Assembly: GCA_019359745.1 (NCBI GenBank)
Contig: JAHHGT010000003.1
Location: 354,855 to 418,854 of the forward strand
From: Aphanothece saxicola GSE-SYN-MK-01-06B
GTDB taxonomy: Bacteria > Cyanobacteriota > Cyanobacteriia > PCC-6307 > Cyanobiaceae
Reading direction: 5' to 3'
Length of the DNA: 64,000 nt
In this document: positions 35,379-44,667 of the stretch, in pieces
Layout: each line of letters begins with the position of its first letter
Numbering within the stretch: position 1 is the stretch's first letter
The notes under the pieces: model-generated
Databases searched by the model: none
Told to the model about the DNA's origin: nothing
What the model saw: only the letters and a program-made list of their open reading frames with translations
Position numbers and translations under genes: made by a program

Positions 35379-37301
35379 TCAGACGGGTGTCGCGGCCTTG
35401 GACGACTGTCGCGGATGCTTGGACTGGTCGTTCCAGAGTTTTGCATACAGCCCTGACTGGGCCAGCAGCTCATGGTGTCGACCGCGCTCGAGAATCCTTC
35501 CTTCAGACATCACGCAGATGACGTCAGCATTGACGATTGTGCTGAGACGGTGGGCGATGACCAGCACGGTGTGCTGGCGCTCAAACTGTTCAATCGCCTG
35601 CTGTACCAGACGTTCGCTCTGACTGTCCAGAGCGCTGGTGGCTTCATCAAGAATCAGCAGTTCAGGTTTTCTCAGAATCGCCCTGGCCAGGGAGATTCTC
35701 TGACGTTGCCCGCCACTGAGCCGGTAGCCACGTTCACCGATTTTTGTTTCATACCCCTCGGGAAGGTCGGCAATGAAGCCAGCGGCCTGAGCCTTGGCGG
35801 CCGCGTCCTTGATGTCGTCGAGGGTCGCCCTGTTGACACCGAAGCCGATGTTGTTAGCGATGCTGGCGTTGAAGAGGAAGGTGTCCTGGCTGACGACACC
35901 CAGTCGTTGCTGCCAACTGGAGAGTTTGATGTCTCGAAGATCGACGCCATCGATCACGATCCTCCCTCCTGTGGGTTCGTAAAGACCGGCCAGCAGATCG
36001 GCGATCGAACTCTTGCCGGCCCCACTGGAGCCGACCAAGGCCACTGTCTGGCCCCGTCCGATCTTGAGTTGGATCGAGGAGAGAGCTGCAGGAAGATTGG
36101 GGCTGTACTGCAACGAAACATCATCCAGATGAATCGAATTCTGGAGAGCGCTGAATGGAACGCCTCCAGATCTGACGAAATCCTTGTCATCGTCACGCAG
36201 GATGTCATTGAGTCGCTCCACATTGGCGCTGTTGGCGGCGTAACCCGTTGCCAGCCCTGTCAGGCTGCCAACACGCTGATTGAGCCTCTGCAGGGCAATG
36301 ATGAAGGTGACAAGACTTGGCAGAACACCACTGCTTCTGTCCTTGAACACCAGCAGGCTCAGCGCCGCGATCAGAGCAATGGAGATGATGGGCAGCATGT
36401 TGGAAATCGGCTGCACCAGGTTCGATAACTTGCTCTGTCTGATGGACAGTCGTTTGCTCTCACTGAGCAGCTTTTTGAGTCTGACTCTGGAACTCTCCAA
36501 TTGCCCAGTGCTGTGCAATAAACGCAAGCCCTGAATCTGCTCATTCTGATGGCTCGAGAGCTCAACGCTCACGTTCTGCTGTTCCCGTGAATTCCTGCGA
36601 ATACGCGGCAGCAGGAATTTCTGAACAGTCTGCATGACAGCAGCCATGCCGACGGCCACCAGCAGCAGCCACGGAGAGATGGCCACCAGGATCAACAGAT
36701 AAATCAGCAGTTGCAGGCTGTTCATCAGCAGCCCGTTGGTCAGAGAGATCTCCTTCTGCACCGTGCTGCCACCGGAGCCGACGTAATTCAGCAGATCGCC
36801 GACGCGGTAGCGACTGGCGCAGCCGAAGCTCAGCGACAGCACGCGATCGTTCAGATTGCCGGTGATTTCCGTGCCCATCCGGGCCCCCATCACAGCGGTG
36901 CTGACGCTGTTGACATAGGTGGTCACCGCCATCAGGCCCTGCAAAGCAACGGCGGCGAGCAGCAGAAGGATGAACATCCCATCCCGCCCTGTGCGGGTGC
37001 TGAGGGCTCCGCTGAGCCAGTCCTGGAGCCAGGGGAGCTGGTTCAGGGATCCAAGGACCGAAATCTTGCTCCAATCGCTGTTCTCAGGAGCACTGATCAG
37101 ACTCACCGAGAGAAAAATGATCCCGAGGGTGGCGCCCTCGCTGAGGCTTGCGGCCAGGCTGGTGGAAAAGTTCAGCACCAGCAGCTTCCAGTTCTTCTTT
37201 GCCGATTGCCGAATCAGGCGCGCTGCAGGCCTCTGGTCGGTGAAAGGAGCAAGCAGGGAGTTGGGGAGTCGTCTGGCGATGCGATGGAGAAACGGCATCA
37301 A
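35379..37301 (-). CDS. Half-size ABC exporter (membrane plus ATPase), MsbA/PglK-like candidate flippase
   Basis: A 640-aa protein with six membrane helices followed by an ATPase: Walker A ALVGSSGAGKSSIADLLAG (near residue 425), signature RLSGGQRQRISLARAILRKP, Walker B LLILDEATSALDS and switch VLVIAHRLSTI. A single half-transporter of this length usually works as a homodimer exporting lipid-linked substrates. As no Wzx was found in the window, this is the best candidate for moving the lipid-linked repeat unit. Separated by ~100 bases from the family 8 gene and by a 344-base gap from the TIGR03790 gene. Confidence 0.88.
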   Translation of the reverse strand: MMPFLHRIARRLPNSLLAPFTDQRPAARLIRQSAKKNWKLLVLNFSTSLAASLSEGATLGIIFLSVSLISAPENSDWSKISVLGSLNQLPWLQDWLSGALSTRTGRDGMFILLLLAAVALQGLMAVTTYVNSVSTAVMGARMGTEITGNLNDRVLSLSFGCASRYRVGDLLNYVGSGGSTVQKEISLTNGLLMNSLQLLIYLLILVAISPWLLLVAVGMAAVMQTVQKFLLPRIRRNSREQQNVSVELSSHQNEQIQGLRLLHSTGQLESSRVRLKKLLSESKRLSIRQSKLSNLVQPISNMLPIISIALIAALSLLVFKDRSSGVLPSLVTFIIALQRLNQRVGSLTGLATGYAANSANVERLNDILRDDDKDFVRSGGVPFSALQNSIHLDDVSLQYSPNLPAALSSIQLKIGRGQTVALVGSSGAGKSSIADLLAGLYEPTGGRIVIDGVDLRDIKLSSWQQRLGVVSQDTFLFNASIANNIGFGVNRATLDDIKDAAAKAQAAGFIADLPEGYETKIGERGYRLSGGQRQRISLARAILRKPELLILDEATSALDSQSERLVQQAIEQFERQHTVLVIAHRLSTIVNADVICVMSEGRILERGRHHELLAQSGLYAKLWNDQSKHPRQSSKAATPV

Positions 37302-37645
37302 CGGCGAGGCGGAAAGGGATCTGAAACGTTCAAGACAATTGTCAGGGCTTCAACGGATGAAGGCCTCTGAGGAGTCAGTTTTTTTCAATGGTGCATCTGA
37401 TCGGGTTGATTGATCAGGGTCCTTGAACAGGGCTTTCGGCACATGGACACTCTTGAACCGAGGCTCATCAAGGCGCTCAGACTCAAATCTAGGCCGTCAT
37501 CGGGAGCCCGCACGAAGGTTGTCCAGACCTACGATGTCCAGTATGCCCAGTTTGGAGCTGGGGGAGGCTTTCCCTTCAAGCCGTTGGTCCCAGCTCCAGA
37601 ACCGGCACCCAATCTGGCCTCTCTCCTCCCTCCTCTCGCCTTTCC
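37302..37645. other. 344-base intergenic region between divergent genes
   Basis: Nothing coding is recognised with confidence. A short frame from 37410 continues into the TIGR03790 gene region in a different frame and is probably not real. A run of seven T at 37379-37385 follows a weak 4-base-pair stem (CTGA...TCAG), not a good terminator. The region likely holds promoters of both the ABC exporter (leftward) and the TIGR03790 gene (rightward). Confidence 0.35.
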
Positions 37646-38794
37646 ATGGCCGCTGGGTCGTTCCGTGGACGGCTGCCGGCCCGCCTCCGGCGCCGGTTGG
37701 CCGCCGTTCTCTCGCTGCCGCTGCTGCTGGCCGTGGCCGCCAGCGAGAACCTTCCGCGCCTGTCGCCCCCCATCGGCGCCGGGGCTTCCCCGCATGGACC
37801 CCTTGACCATCGGCACCTGGCCATCATCATCAACGCCGCCGATCCCCTCAGTGAGAGCATCGGCCGCACGTATCAGGACGCCCGCCTGATTCCCGCTGAT
37901 CAGGTGATCCGGGTGCGCTTCTCCCCCACGGCAGCGGCCCTGAGCCCAACGGAGTTCCGCCGCATCAAGCGCGCGGTTGACAGCCGGACCCCGGGTCACG
38001 TCCAGGTCTATGCGCTGGCCTGGGCCGCCCCTTACCGGGTCGGCTGCCAGTCGATCACAAGTGCCTTCACCTTTGGCCTGGATTCACGTTTCTGTGCCAG
38101 TGGTTGCCAGACCACCGCCCTGAGTCCCCTGTTTGCCCGTGGCGATGTGCGCCGTCCCTGGGATCAGCTGGGGATTCGGCCCAGCATGTTGCTGGCGGCA
38201 ACCAGTCCGGCGATGGCCAGGAGCTTCATCCAGAAGGGAGTGGCTTCGGACGGCACGGCGCCTGCGGGGACGGCCTACCTGCTGAGCACCGGTGACGCCA
38301 GGCGCAACACCCGGGCCGCCGGCTATGGCCGCGTCGTGGCGGCCATGGGATCACGGTTCCGGGTCAGGGTCGTCGCCTCCGATGTCCTGGTGGGAGCCCA
38401 GGACGTCATGGCTTACTTCACCGGACTGGCCTTCCCCGTGGGGATCCGCACCAACCGCTTCCGGCCGGGAGCGGTGGCCGACCATCTCACCTCCTTCGGC
38501 GGGATGCTGACCGACAGTCCCCAGATGAGTGCGCTTCGCTGGCTTGAGGCCGGTGCCACCGGCAGCTACGGCACCGTGGTGGAGCCATGCAACTTCCCGG
38601 CCAAGTTTTCCGATCCCGGCCTGCTGCTCACCTACTACCGCCGCGGCGACACCTTGATCGAGAGCTACTGGCGCAGCGTGGCCATGCCTGGTCAGGGTGT
38701 TTTCATCGGCGAACCCCTGGCCCGGCCGTGGCCGGTGGGTGGGGGACTCAACCCTGGTGCCGCTTCTGATGCCAGGCCCAGGCATGCTCGATGA
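37646..38794 (+). CDS. TIGR03790 family protein (exported, function unknown)
   Basis: A 382-aa protein with an N-terminal signal-like segment (LAAVLSLPLLLAVAASENLP). Family signature points are HLAIIINAADPLSESIGRTY, YALAWAAPYRVGCQSITSAF, a Cys-containing strip FCASGCQTT, GATGSYGTVVEPCNFPAKFS and YYRRGDTLIESYWRSVAMPG, followed by QGVFIGEPLA. Function of the family is unknown; it occurs in cyanobacteria and planctomycetes. It is one of only two rightward genes in the first 42 kb. Its end overlaps galE on the other strand by 47 bases. The exact start among nearby in-frame codons is not certain. Confidence 0.82.
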   Translation: MAAGSFRGRLPARLRRRLAAVLSLPLLLAVAASENLPRLSPPIGAGASPHGPLDHRHLAIIINAADPLSESIGRTYQDARLIPADQVIRVRFSPTAAALSPTEFRRIKRAVDSRTPGHVQVYALAWAAPYRVGCQSITSAFTFGLDSRFCASGCQTTALSPLFARGDVRRPWDQLGIRPSMLLAATSPAMARSFIQKGVASDGTAPAGTAYLLSTGDARRNTRAAGYGRVVAAMGSRFRVRVVASDVLVGAQDVMAYFTGLAFPVGIRTNRFRPGAVADHLTSFGGMLTDSPQMSALRWLEAGATGSYGTVVEPCNFPAKFSDPGLLLTYYRRGDTLIESYWRSVAMPGQGVFIGEPLARPWPVGGGLNPGAASDARPRHAR

Positions 38795-39794
38795 TCGTTT
38801 CCAGTTCGGGGAAACGGGGACGCCAGCCCAATTCCTGGTGGGCGCGGGAGGCGCCGGCCACAAGCTGGGGAGGATCACCCTCCCGCCGCCTGGCCACGTG
38901 GGCGAGCAGGCCTCGGCCGGTGACGGCCTTGGCGGTTTCGATCACCTGCTGGACCGAGTAGCCCGTGCCGTTGCCCAGGTTGAAGATCAGGGGTTTGCGC
39001 TCGGTCTCCTCCCGCTCCCGGAGCCGCAGCAGCCGCTCCAAACCCAGCACATGGGCATCGGCCAGATCGGCCACGTGGATGTAGTCGCGAATGCAGGTGC
39101 CATCCGGGGTGGGGTAATCGTCGCCGAAGATCTGCAGGTAGGGCTCCCGACCGCTCATGGTGTCCAGCACCCTGGGGATCAGGTGGGTTTCCGGATCGTG
39201 GTCCTCCCCCAGATCGCCATCGGGATCGGCACCGGCGGCGTTGAAGTAGCGGAAGATGACGCTGGGCAGTCCGTAGGCTGCCGCGAAATCGGTGAGCAAC
39301 TGCTCCACCATCCACTTGCTGCGGCCGTAAGGGTTGATCGGAGCCTGGGGATGGTCTTCGGTGATCGGGACCTGCTGGGGGATCCCGTAGGTGGCGCAGG
39401 TGGAGGAGAAGACGATCGGCAGCGGACGCTCGGTGGCCACCAGCGCTTCCAGCAGGGTGAGGGTGTCGCCCAGGTTGTTGCGGTAGTACTTGGCTGGATC
39501 GCTGACGGATTCACCCACATAGGCGTAGGCGGCGAAGTGGAGAACCGCCTCGATGGGTTTGCCTTCCAGGGCCGTCCCATCGAGGGCGGGGTGGCGGCCG
39601 CGCAGCAGCGGCTCGAGCACTTCACGGTCGCCCACCTGACCCAGCACCAGGGGGACCTTCAGGGTCTTCTCGACGATGTCGGCATGGCCGTACACCAGGT
39701 TGTCGAGAACCACAGGTTGGTGACCCGCGCGGGTCAGGGCCCTGACGGCATGGCTGCCGATGTAGCCGGCTCCACCGGTGACAAGGACCCTCAC
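38748..39794 (-). CDS. galE: UDP-glucose 4-epimerase
   Basis: A 348-aa extended SDR interconverting UDP-glucose and UDP-galactose. It has VTGGAGYIGSHAVRALTRAG, FHFAAYAYVGES-like context (LHFAAYAYVGESVSDPAKYY), the catalytic Ser/Tyr/Lys in FSSTCATYGIPQQVP and NPYGRSKWMVEQLL, and a substrate part RYFNAAGADPDGDLGEDHDP. Length is the usual 330-350. The start overlaps the fucose synthase stop by 4 bases. It supplies UDP-galactose to the glycosyltransferases and, by inference, to UDP-galactopyranose mutase at 54 kb. Confidence 0.95.
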   Translation of the reverse strand: MRVLVTGGAGYIGSHAVRALTRAGHQPVVLDNLVYGHADIVEKTLKVPLVLGQVGDREVLEPLLRGRHPALDGTALEGKPIEAVLHFAAYAYVGESVSDPAKYYRNNLGDTLTLLEALVATERPLPIVFSSTCATYGIPQQVPITEDHPQAPINPYGRSKWMVEQLLTDFAAAYGLPSVIFRYFNAAGADPDGDLGEDHDPETHLIPRVLDTMSGREPYLQIFGDDYPTPDGTCIRDYIHVADLADAHVLGLERLLRLREREETERKPLIFNLGNGTGYSVQQVIETAKAVTGRGLLAHVARRREGDPPQLVAGASRAHQELGWRPRFPELETIIEHAWAWHQKRHQG

Positions 39795-40759
39795 AGACGT
39801 ACCTCAGCGCCGCTGGCACGCTCGCTGACGAACTCCGCCACGGTGCGCTGCAATCCCTCTTGAAGGGGTATCGCGGCTCGCCAGCCCAGGGCAGCGAGGC
39901 GGCTGACATCCAGCAGCTTGCGCGGCGTGCCGTCCGGCTTGGACGTGTCCCAGGTGATGCGACCGCGGAAACCCACCGCTTCAGCCACCATCGTGGCCAG
40001 CTCCTGAATGCTCACGTCTGTACCTGTGCCCACATTGATGTGTTGCCTATCCTCAGGACCCGGTTGCCAGTGCCGCAGGCAGAACAGCGCCGCAGCTGCC
40101 AGATCGTCGACGTGGAGGAACTCGCGCCGCGGTTGGCCGCTGCCCCAGCACACGACCTGCTCGGCGCCGGCCTCCCGCGCTTCCTGGAAGCGCCGGATCA
40201 GGCCGGGCAACACGTGGCTGTTGGTGGGGTGGTAGTTGTCACCAGGCCCGTAAAGGTTGGTGGGCATCAGGCTGATGGCGTCGAAGCCATGCTGCAGGCG
40301 CAAGGCACGACACAGCTGGATGCCGGTGATCTTGGCGATCGCGTACCACTCGTTGGTGGGCTCGAGCGGCCCCCCGAGCAGGGCCTCCTCCCGGATCGGT
40401 TGGTCGGCCAGCTTGGGGTAGATGCAGCTGCTGCCCAGGAACAGCAGGCGACGGCTCCCGTGCCGCCAGGCACTCTCGATGACGTTCTGCTGGATCTTGA
40501 GGTTGTCAAGCAGGAAGTCGGCGGGATAGGTGGCGTTGGCCAGGATCCCACCCACCCGCGCCGCGGCCAGCACGACGACATCGGGCCGCTGGTCGGCGAA
40601 CCACGCCGCCACCGCCGTTGCGTCCATCAGATCGAGGTCCGAGCGGCCCACCGTGAGCAACTGCTGGTGGCCTTCCGCCTTGAAGCGTCGGGTGATGGCC
40701 GAGCCGGCCATGCCCCGATGGCCGGCGATGAAGATCCGATCGTTCGGTGAAATCAGCAT
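39791..40759 (-). CDS. fcl: GDP-L-fucose synthase
   Basis: A 322-aa SDR (epimerase/reductase) that makes GDP-L-fucose from GDP-4-keto-6-deoxymannose. It has IAGHRGMAGSAITRRF with the nucleotide-binding Gly run, LGSSCIYPKLADQPIREEAL, the catalytic NEWYAIAKITGIQLCRALRL, and MPTNLYGPGDNYHPTNSHVL. Together with the GDP-mannose dehydratase 130 bases upstream it forms the full two-step GDP-fucose pathway. Confidence 0.95.
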   Translation of the reverse strand: MLISPNDRIFIAGHRGMAGSAITRRFKAEGHQQLLTVGRSDLDLMDATAVAAWFADQRPDVVVLAAARVGGILANATYPADFLLDNLKIQQNVIESAWRHGSRRLLFLGSSCIYPKLADQPIREEALLGGPLEPTNEWYAIAKITGIQLCRALRLQHGFDAISLMPTNLYGPGDNYHPTNSHVLPGLIRRFQEAREAGAEQVVCWGSGQPRREFLHVDDLAAAALFCLRHWQPGPEDRQHINVGTGTDVSIQELATMVAEAVGFRGRITWDTSKPDGTPRKLLDVSRLAALGWRAAIPLQEGLQRTVAEFVSERASGAEVRL

Positions 40760-40889
40760 GGGGAAAGTCTCAGGCCCTTGGGCCGTTGTGCGAGCTGGTC
40801 AATCGCTGGTGAAGGCCCCACCCCAGCCCTGATTCGCACCGGCGAGAACCGGTCACGACCCTGACCATAGCGGCGTTTCGGAGCTCTTC

Positions 40890-42014
40890 TCACGGTGCTG
40901 TCTTGAGTCCGACCTGGGGGGGATTCTCCATGGAGCCGACGACCTTGAAGCCCTCCCGGCGCAGGGTGGCCTCTTTGGCGGCTTCCTCCTTGTCGGTGGC
41001 GACCATTTCCGCCACCAACTCCTCCAGGGTGGTGGTGGGCGTCCAGCCCAGCCGTTCCCGCGCCCGGGTCGGATCCCCGAGCAGCGTCTCCACCTCCGCA
41101 GGCCGGAAGTAACGGCGGTCGATGCGCACGACGATGGCACCGGTGTCGCGGCGGGCGCCCGTCTCCTCGACTCCCGTCCCTGCCCAGACGATGCCGCCCC
41201 AGCCCAGTTCCTCGGCGGTGAGTTCGATGAACCGTCGCACCGACTCCTGGCGGCCTGTGGCGATTACGAAATCTTCGGGGTGGTCCTGCTGCAGCATCCG
41301 CCACTGCATTTCCACATAATCCCTGGCGTGGCCCCAGTCGCGAAGGGAATCGAGATTGCCCATGAACAGACCCTGATCAAGGCCGGCGTCGATACGGGCC
41401 AGCCCCCGGGTGATCTTCCGGGTCACGAAGGTTTCGCCCCGACGGGGACTTTCGTGGTTGAACAGAATGCCATTGCAGGCGTACATGCCGTAGGCCTCCC
41501 GGTAATTGACAGTGATCCAGTAGGCGTAGAGCTTGGCCACGCCATAGGGGCTACGGGGATAGAAGGGCGTGGTTTCTTTCTGGGGGATCTCCTGCACCAG
41601 GCCGTAGAGCTCGCTGGTGCTGGCCTGGTAGATGCGGGTTTTTTCCGTCAGCCCGAGAATGCGGACGGCCTCCAGGATGCGCAGGGTGCCGAGGGCGTCT
41701 GAGTTGGCTGTGTATTCGGGGCTTTCGAAACTCACCGCCACGTGGCTCTGGGCCCCGAGGTTGTAGATCTCATCCGGTTGGATCTGCTGAACGATCCGAA
41801 TCAGGTTGGTGGAGTCGGTCAGATCCCCATAGTGCAGAACCAGGCGAGGATCCTGTTCGTGGGGATCCTGATAAAGGTGGTCGATGCGGTCGGTGTTGAA
41901 GCTGCTCGCCCGCCGCTTGATTCCATGCACCACATACCCTTTCTCCAGGAGTAACTCCGTCAGGTAGGAACCGTCCTGACCGGTGATTCCGGTGATCAGA
42001 GCCGTTTTGGTCAT
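40890..42014 (-). CDS. gmd: GDP-mannose 4,6-dehydratase
   Basis: A 374-aa SDR making GDP-4-keto-6-deoxy-D-mannose. [20 protein letters not shown] opens it. The signature [20 protein letters not shown], the catalytic [20 protein letters not shown] and [20 protein letters not shown] are all present. Length fits the family. It is the first gene of the gmd-fcl-galE run; no mannose-1-phosphate guanylyltransferase is in the window. Confidence 0.96.
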   Translation of the reverse strand: MTKTALITGITGQDGSYLTELLLEKGYVVHGIKRRASSFNTDRIDHLYQDPHEQDPRLVLHYGDLTDSTNLIRIVQQIQPDEIYNLGAQSHVAVSFESPEYTANSDALGTLRILEAVRILGLTEKTRIYQASTSELYGLVQEIPQKETTPFYPRSPYGVAKLYAYWITVNYREAYGMYACNGILFNHESPRRGETFVTRKITRGLARIDAGLDQGLFMGNLDSLRDWGHARDYVEMQWRMLQQDHPEDFVIATGRQESVRRFIELTAEELGWGGIVWAGTGVEETGARRDTGAIVVRIDRRYFRPAEVETLLGDPTRARERLGWTPTTTLEELVAEMVATDKEEAAKEATLRREGFKVVGSMENPPQVGLKTAP

Positions 42015-42387
42015 GGAGTTTTCAGTGCATTCAAGGGTTGAAATGGCGCAGTGGATGCCCTTGGTTCAGGGAGTTCCACGGCCCAGGACGGGGCCACGAG
42101 ACCGGTTTGAAATCCCAGGCAGCTTAGCCGGAAGCTCGCAAACGTTCAGAAACTGAGGCCGGCCAAGGCGGCTTCAGCCCTGACATCCCGGAACCGTTGC
42201 GGCAGGTGGGCCAATCGACAGGTGCCAGACCCGCTGGTCATGGCAACGGAGTTCATCTTTCCCCTCAATTGATTGATGGAAGACCCCCTGCAAGACCTGG
42301 TGAACGCTGAACCTCCCTGCCAGATAAAAGGCCTGTCCAGAAAGGACAGGCCCCAGCAAGGTAGTCAGACAGAAGGGAGTGAATGAT
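42015..42387. other. 373-base intergenic region (gmd upstream region and terminator)
   Basis: No gene is recognised; a frame at 42174-42419 crosses the terminator and is not believable. The part next to 42014 probably carries the gmd promoter, though no clear -35/-10 pair is seen. The right end holds the terminator of the Bax inhibitor-1 family gene. Confidence 0.5.
42322..42352 (-). terminator. Rho-independent terminator after the Bax inhibitor-1 family gene
   Basis: A perfect 9-base-pair stem, GGCCTGTCC (42330-42338) and GGACAGGCC (42344-42352), with a 5-base loop. On the minus strand it is followed by TTTTATCT. It lies 36 bases beyond the stop of the gene at 42388-43125. Confidence 0.85.
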
Positions 42388-43125
42388 TCAGTCGCGACGG
42401 CCGCCGCCTTGAAGAGCAATGATCAGCCTCAGGATGAAGATGAAGAGGTTGATGTAGGTGAGGTACATGCCCAGGGCACCGGCCAGATACTGGTCGTCGC
42501 TGTAGGTGCGGGGCATGGTGTAGAAGTCGACGAAGGCGGCTCCCACGAACAACACAGTGCCGAAGCCGGCAATCATCAGCTCGAAGGTACCCCCGGAAAA
42601 CATGCCAGGGGCGAAAATCCCACCCACCAGCTGCACCACCATGGCGATCAGCAGCCCGATGATGCCGAGGCCAACCACACCGCTGAGGGCCTGGCCGACG
42701 TTGTCGCTCATGCGGCGGCCAAAAAAGGAGGCGATCACGAAGGTGATGCCTGTGGCCAGGGCGGCGGTGCCTACGGCGCCGACACCAGCCGACGTCACGG
42801 CGTAGCTCACGATGCCACTGAGCGTGAAACCGGTGATCAGGCTGTAGGTGGCGAGGATCGGCAGGGCCGTGCCGCTGTTGCCTTTCATGGCGGCGTTCTG
42901 GGCCACGAAGAACAGAATGAAGTTGCCGATCAGGGCCACCCAGAACAGGGGCATGAACAGGGCCGGCGCGCTGGCCATCAGGGACATGCCACCGAGGACA
43001 CCTCCAGCGGTGAGCACCATGCCACCACCCACGTAGGGGAGGGCCTTGTTGACAACGTTGGGTCCGATCAGGGCGCTGGACTGGGCCTCTCGTATGGCGT
43101 CCTGGAAATTGCTTCTGGCCGGCAT
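42388..43125 (-). CDS. Bax inhibitor-1/YccA family membrane protein
   Basis: A 245-aa protein with seven hydrophobic segments, close to the usual 230-250. It opens NFQDAIREAQSSALIGPNVV. Characteristic points are ILFFVAQNAAMKGNSGTALP, ITGFTLSGIVSYAV, FFGRRMSDNVGQALSGVV and the C-terminal FYTMPRTYSDDQYLAGALGM with YINLFIFILRLI. The family (TMBIM/YccA) includes pH-sensitive calcium leak channels. Single gene with its own terminator. Confidence 0.92.
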   Translation of the reverse strand: MPARSNFQDAIREAQSSALIGPNVVNKALPYVGGGMVLTAGGVLGGMSLMASAPALFMPLFWVALIGNFILFFVAQNAAMKGNSGTALPILATYSLITGFTLSGIVSYAVTSAGVGAVGTAALATGITFVIASFFGRRMSDNVGQALSGVVGLGIIGLLIAMVVQLVGGIFAPGMFSGGTFELMIAGFGTVLFVGAAFVDFYTMPRTYSDDQYLAGALGMYLTYINLFIFILRLIIALQGGGRRD

Positions 43126-43224
43126 GGCTTCGATGGAATCGAACTCCCACCATCCTGCCAGCGTCCCCTGGCGGTCGGTAGAAACACCTGTGCGGATCTC
43201 CCTATCGGAGTTCGGAGGCTTGAA

Positions 43225-44196
43225 TCAGCGGCCCTGGGGGGAGGCGTCGCGGCGGGCGTAGGCCTGCACCAGCCGCTGCACCAGGGGGTGGCGCACCACA
43301 TCCGCATCGCTGAACCGGCAGATGGCCACCCCCTCCACCCCCTGCAGCACCTGGGCCGCCTCCACCAGGCCGCTCAGCTGGCCCGGGGGCAGATCGATCT
43401 GGGTGGTGTCGCCCGTCACGACCATGCGGGAGTTCTCCCCCAGCCGCGTCAGTACCATGCGCATCTGGGCGCAGCTGGTGTTCTGGGCCTCATCGAGGAT
43501 CACGAAGGCGTCCGCCAGGGTGCGACCGCGCATGAAGGCCAGGGGGGCCACCTCGATCACCCCCTTCTCGAGGAGCTGGGTGGTGCGTTCCTGGCCCAGC
43601 AGCCCATGGAGGGCGTCGTAGAGGGGGCGCAGATAGGGATCCACCTTCTGCTGCAGGTCACCGGGCAGGAAGCCCAGCCGTTCGCCCGCTTCCACCGCCG
43701 GCCGTGTCAGCACCAGCCGCTCCACCTTGCGTTCCTGCAGCATCCGCACGGCCAGAATCGTGGCCAGGAATGTCTTGCCGGTGCCGGCTGGGCCGATCGC
43801 CAGGGTCAGGTCGTGGCGTTCGATCGCCTCGACATAGCTGTTCTGGCGCAGGGTGCGGGGCCGCAGGGGCCTGCCGGTGACGCTGGTGGCGAGCACTTGC
43901 AGACCCATGCTGCGGTGCTGGTCGGAACGCCCGGTGTCCAGGGCAGTCAGGGCCGACTGAATGTCGACCGGGCTGATGGACTCGCCGCGTTGCCAGAGAG
44001 GTTCCAGCAGCTGGAACAGGGCGAGGAGCCTCTCCACCTGAGCCGTTCGGCCGCGGATCTGGAGATCCAGGCCCCGCAGAACGATCTGGGTGCCCGTGAG
44101 GGCCTCCAGCCGCCGCAGGGAGGCACCATCGCTGCCCGCCAGGGCAACGGCGGCGGCGCTGTCAGGCAGAGCAAACGTGGAGGAGAGCTCGCTCAG
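43225..44196 (-). CDS. PhoH family ATPase, likely CTG start
   Basis: A PhoH-like protein: [20 protein letters not shown] with KT (Walker A), [40 protein letters not shown] (Walker B) and [16 protein letters not shown]. From the first canonical start, GTG 44037, it would be 270 aa and lack its N-terminal domain. The frame upstream continues with family-like sequence ([20 protein letters not shown]) back to CTG 44196 with no ATG, GTG or TTG in between. CTG 44196 gives 323 aa, the usual length, MSE-like start and a 4-base CTGA overlap with rpsP. Likely an RNA-related ATPase/ribonuclease. Confidence 0.9.
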   Translation of the reverse strand: MSELSSTFALPDSAAAVALAGSDGASLRRLEALTGTQIVLRGLDLQIRGRTAQVERLLALFQLLEPLWQRGESISPVDIQSALTALDTGRSDQHRSMGLQVLATSVTGRPLRPRTLRQNSYVEAIERHDLTLAIGPAGTGKTFLATILAVRMLQERKVERLVLTRPAVEAGERLGFLPGDLQQKVDPYLRPLYDALHGLLGQERTTQLLEKGVIEVAPLAFMRGRTLADAFVILDEAQNTSCAQMRMVLTRLGENSRMVVTGDTTQIDLPPGQLSGLVEAAQVLQGVEGVAICRFSDADVVRHPLVQRLVQAYARRDASPQGR

Positions 44197-44621
44197 GCCT
44201 CGGTGGCAGCAGGTTCAGCATCGGCAGCTTCGGCCGCGGCAGCGGCCGCCGCTGCAGCCTCCTCAGCCAGCTTGGCCGCAGCGGCCTCCTTGGCGGCTTC
44301 CGCTTCCTTGATGGCGGCGGCAGCAGCGGCTTCGCGGGCCGCAGCCTGCTGGAGCTTGCCGACGGTTTCGGCCGGCCGGATCGTCTTCTCGATCAGACCG
44401 CCCTTCTCAAGCAGGGTGCGCACGGTGTCCGTGGGCTGGGCTCCCTGGCCGAGGCGCAGGCGGATGGCCTCGGTGTCCAGGCGCGTTTCCTTGGTGCGGG
44501 GGTTGTAGAAGCCCAGCTCCTCAAGCGGACGGCCATCGCGGCGGGAGGTGCTGTTGGTGGCCACCAGACGGAAACTCGCTTCCCGTTTCTTGCCGAACCG
44601 CTTCAGCCGGAGCTTGATCAT
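44193..44621 (-). CDS. rpsP: 30S ribosomal protein S16
   Basis: A 142-aa S16 starting [20 protein letters not shown] and containing [20 protein letters not shown]. The conserved domain ends near residue 80; a ~60-residue Ala/Glu/Lys-rich tail ([20 protein letters not shown]) follows, as in many picocyanobacteria. ATG 44621 matches the family start. Followed by phoH and preceded by ffh 46 bases away, a common cyanobacterial gene order (ffh-rpsP-phoH). Confidence 0.96.
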   Translation of the reverse strand: MIKLRLKRFGKKREASFRLVATNSTSRRDGRPLEELGFYNPRTKETRLDTEAIRLRLGQGAQPTDTVRTLLEKGGLIEKTIRPAETVGKLQQAAAREAAAAAAIKEAEAAKEAAAAKLAEEAAAAAAAAAEAADAEPAATEA

Positions 44622-44667
44622 CTGGAAAAGGGTGCTCGAAATGCAGCACGCAATCCTACAGGCCGGG

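Noticed and set aside
37379..37385. Run of seven T on the plus strand as a terminator
   Set aside because: Only a 4-base-pair stem precedes it and no rightward gene ends upstream.
37410..37889. 159-aa plus-strand frame starting before the TIGR03790 gene
   Set aside because: It continues in the wrong frame through the signal peptide of the TIGR03790 gene; no family similarity in its unique part.
42174..42419. 81-aa minus-strand frame between gmd and the Bax inhibitor-1 gene
   Set aside because: It runs through the clear terminator at 42322-42352 and has no family resemblance.
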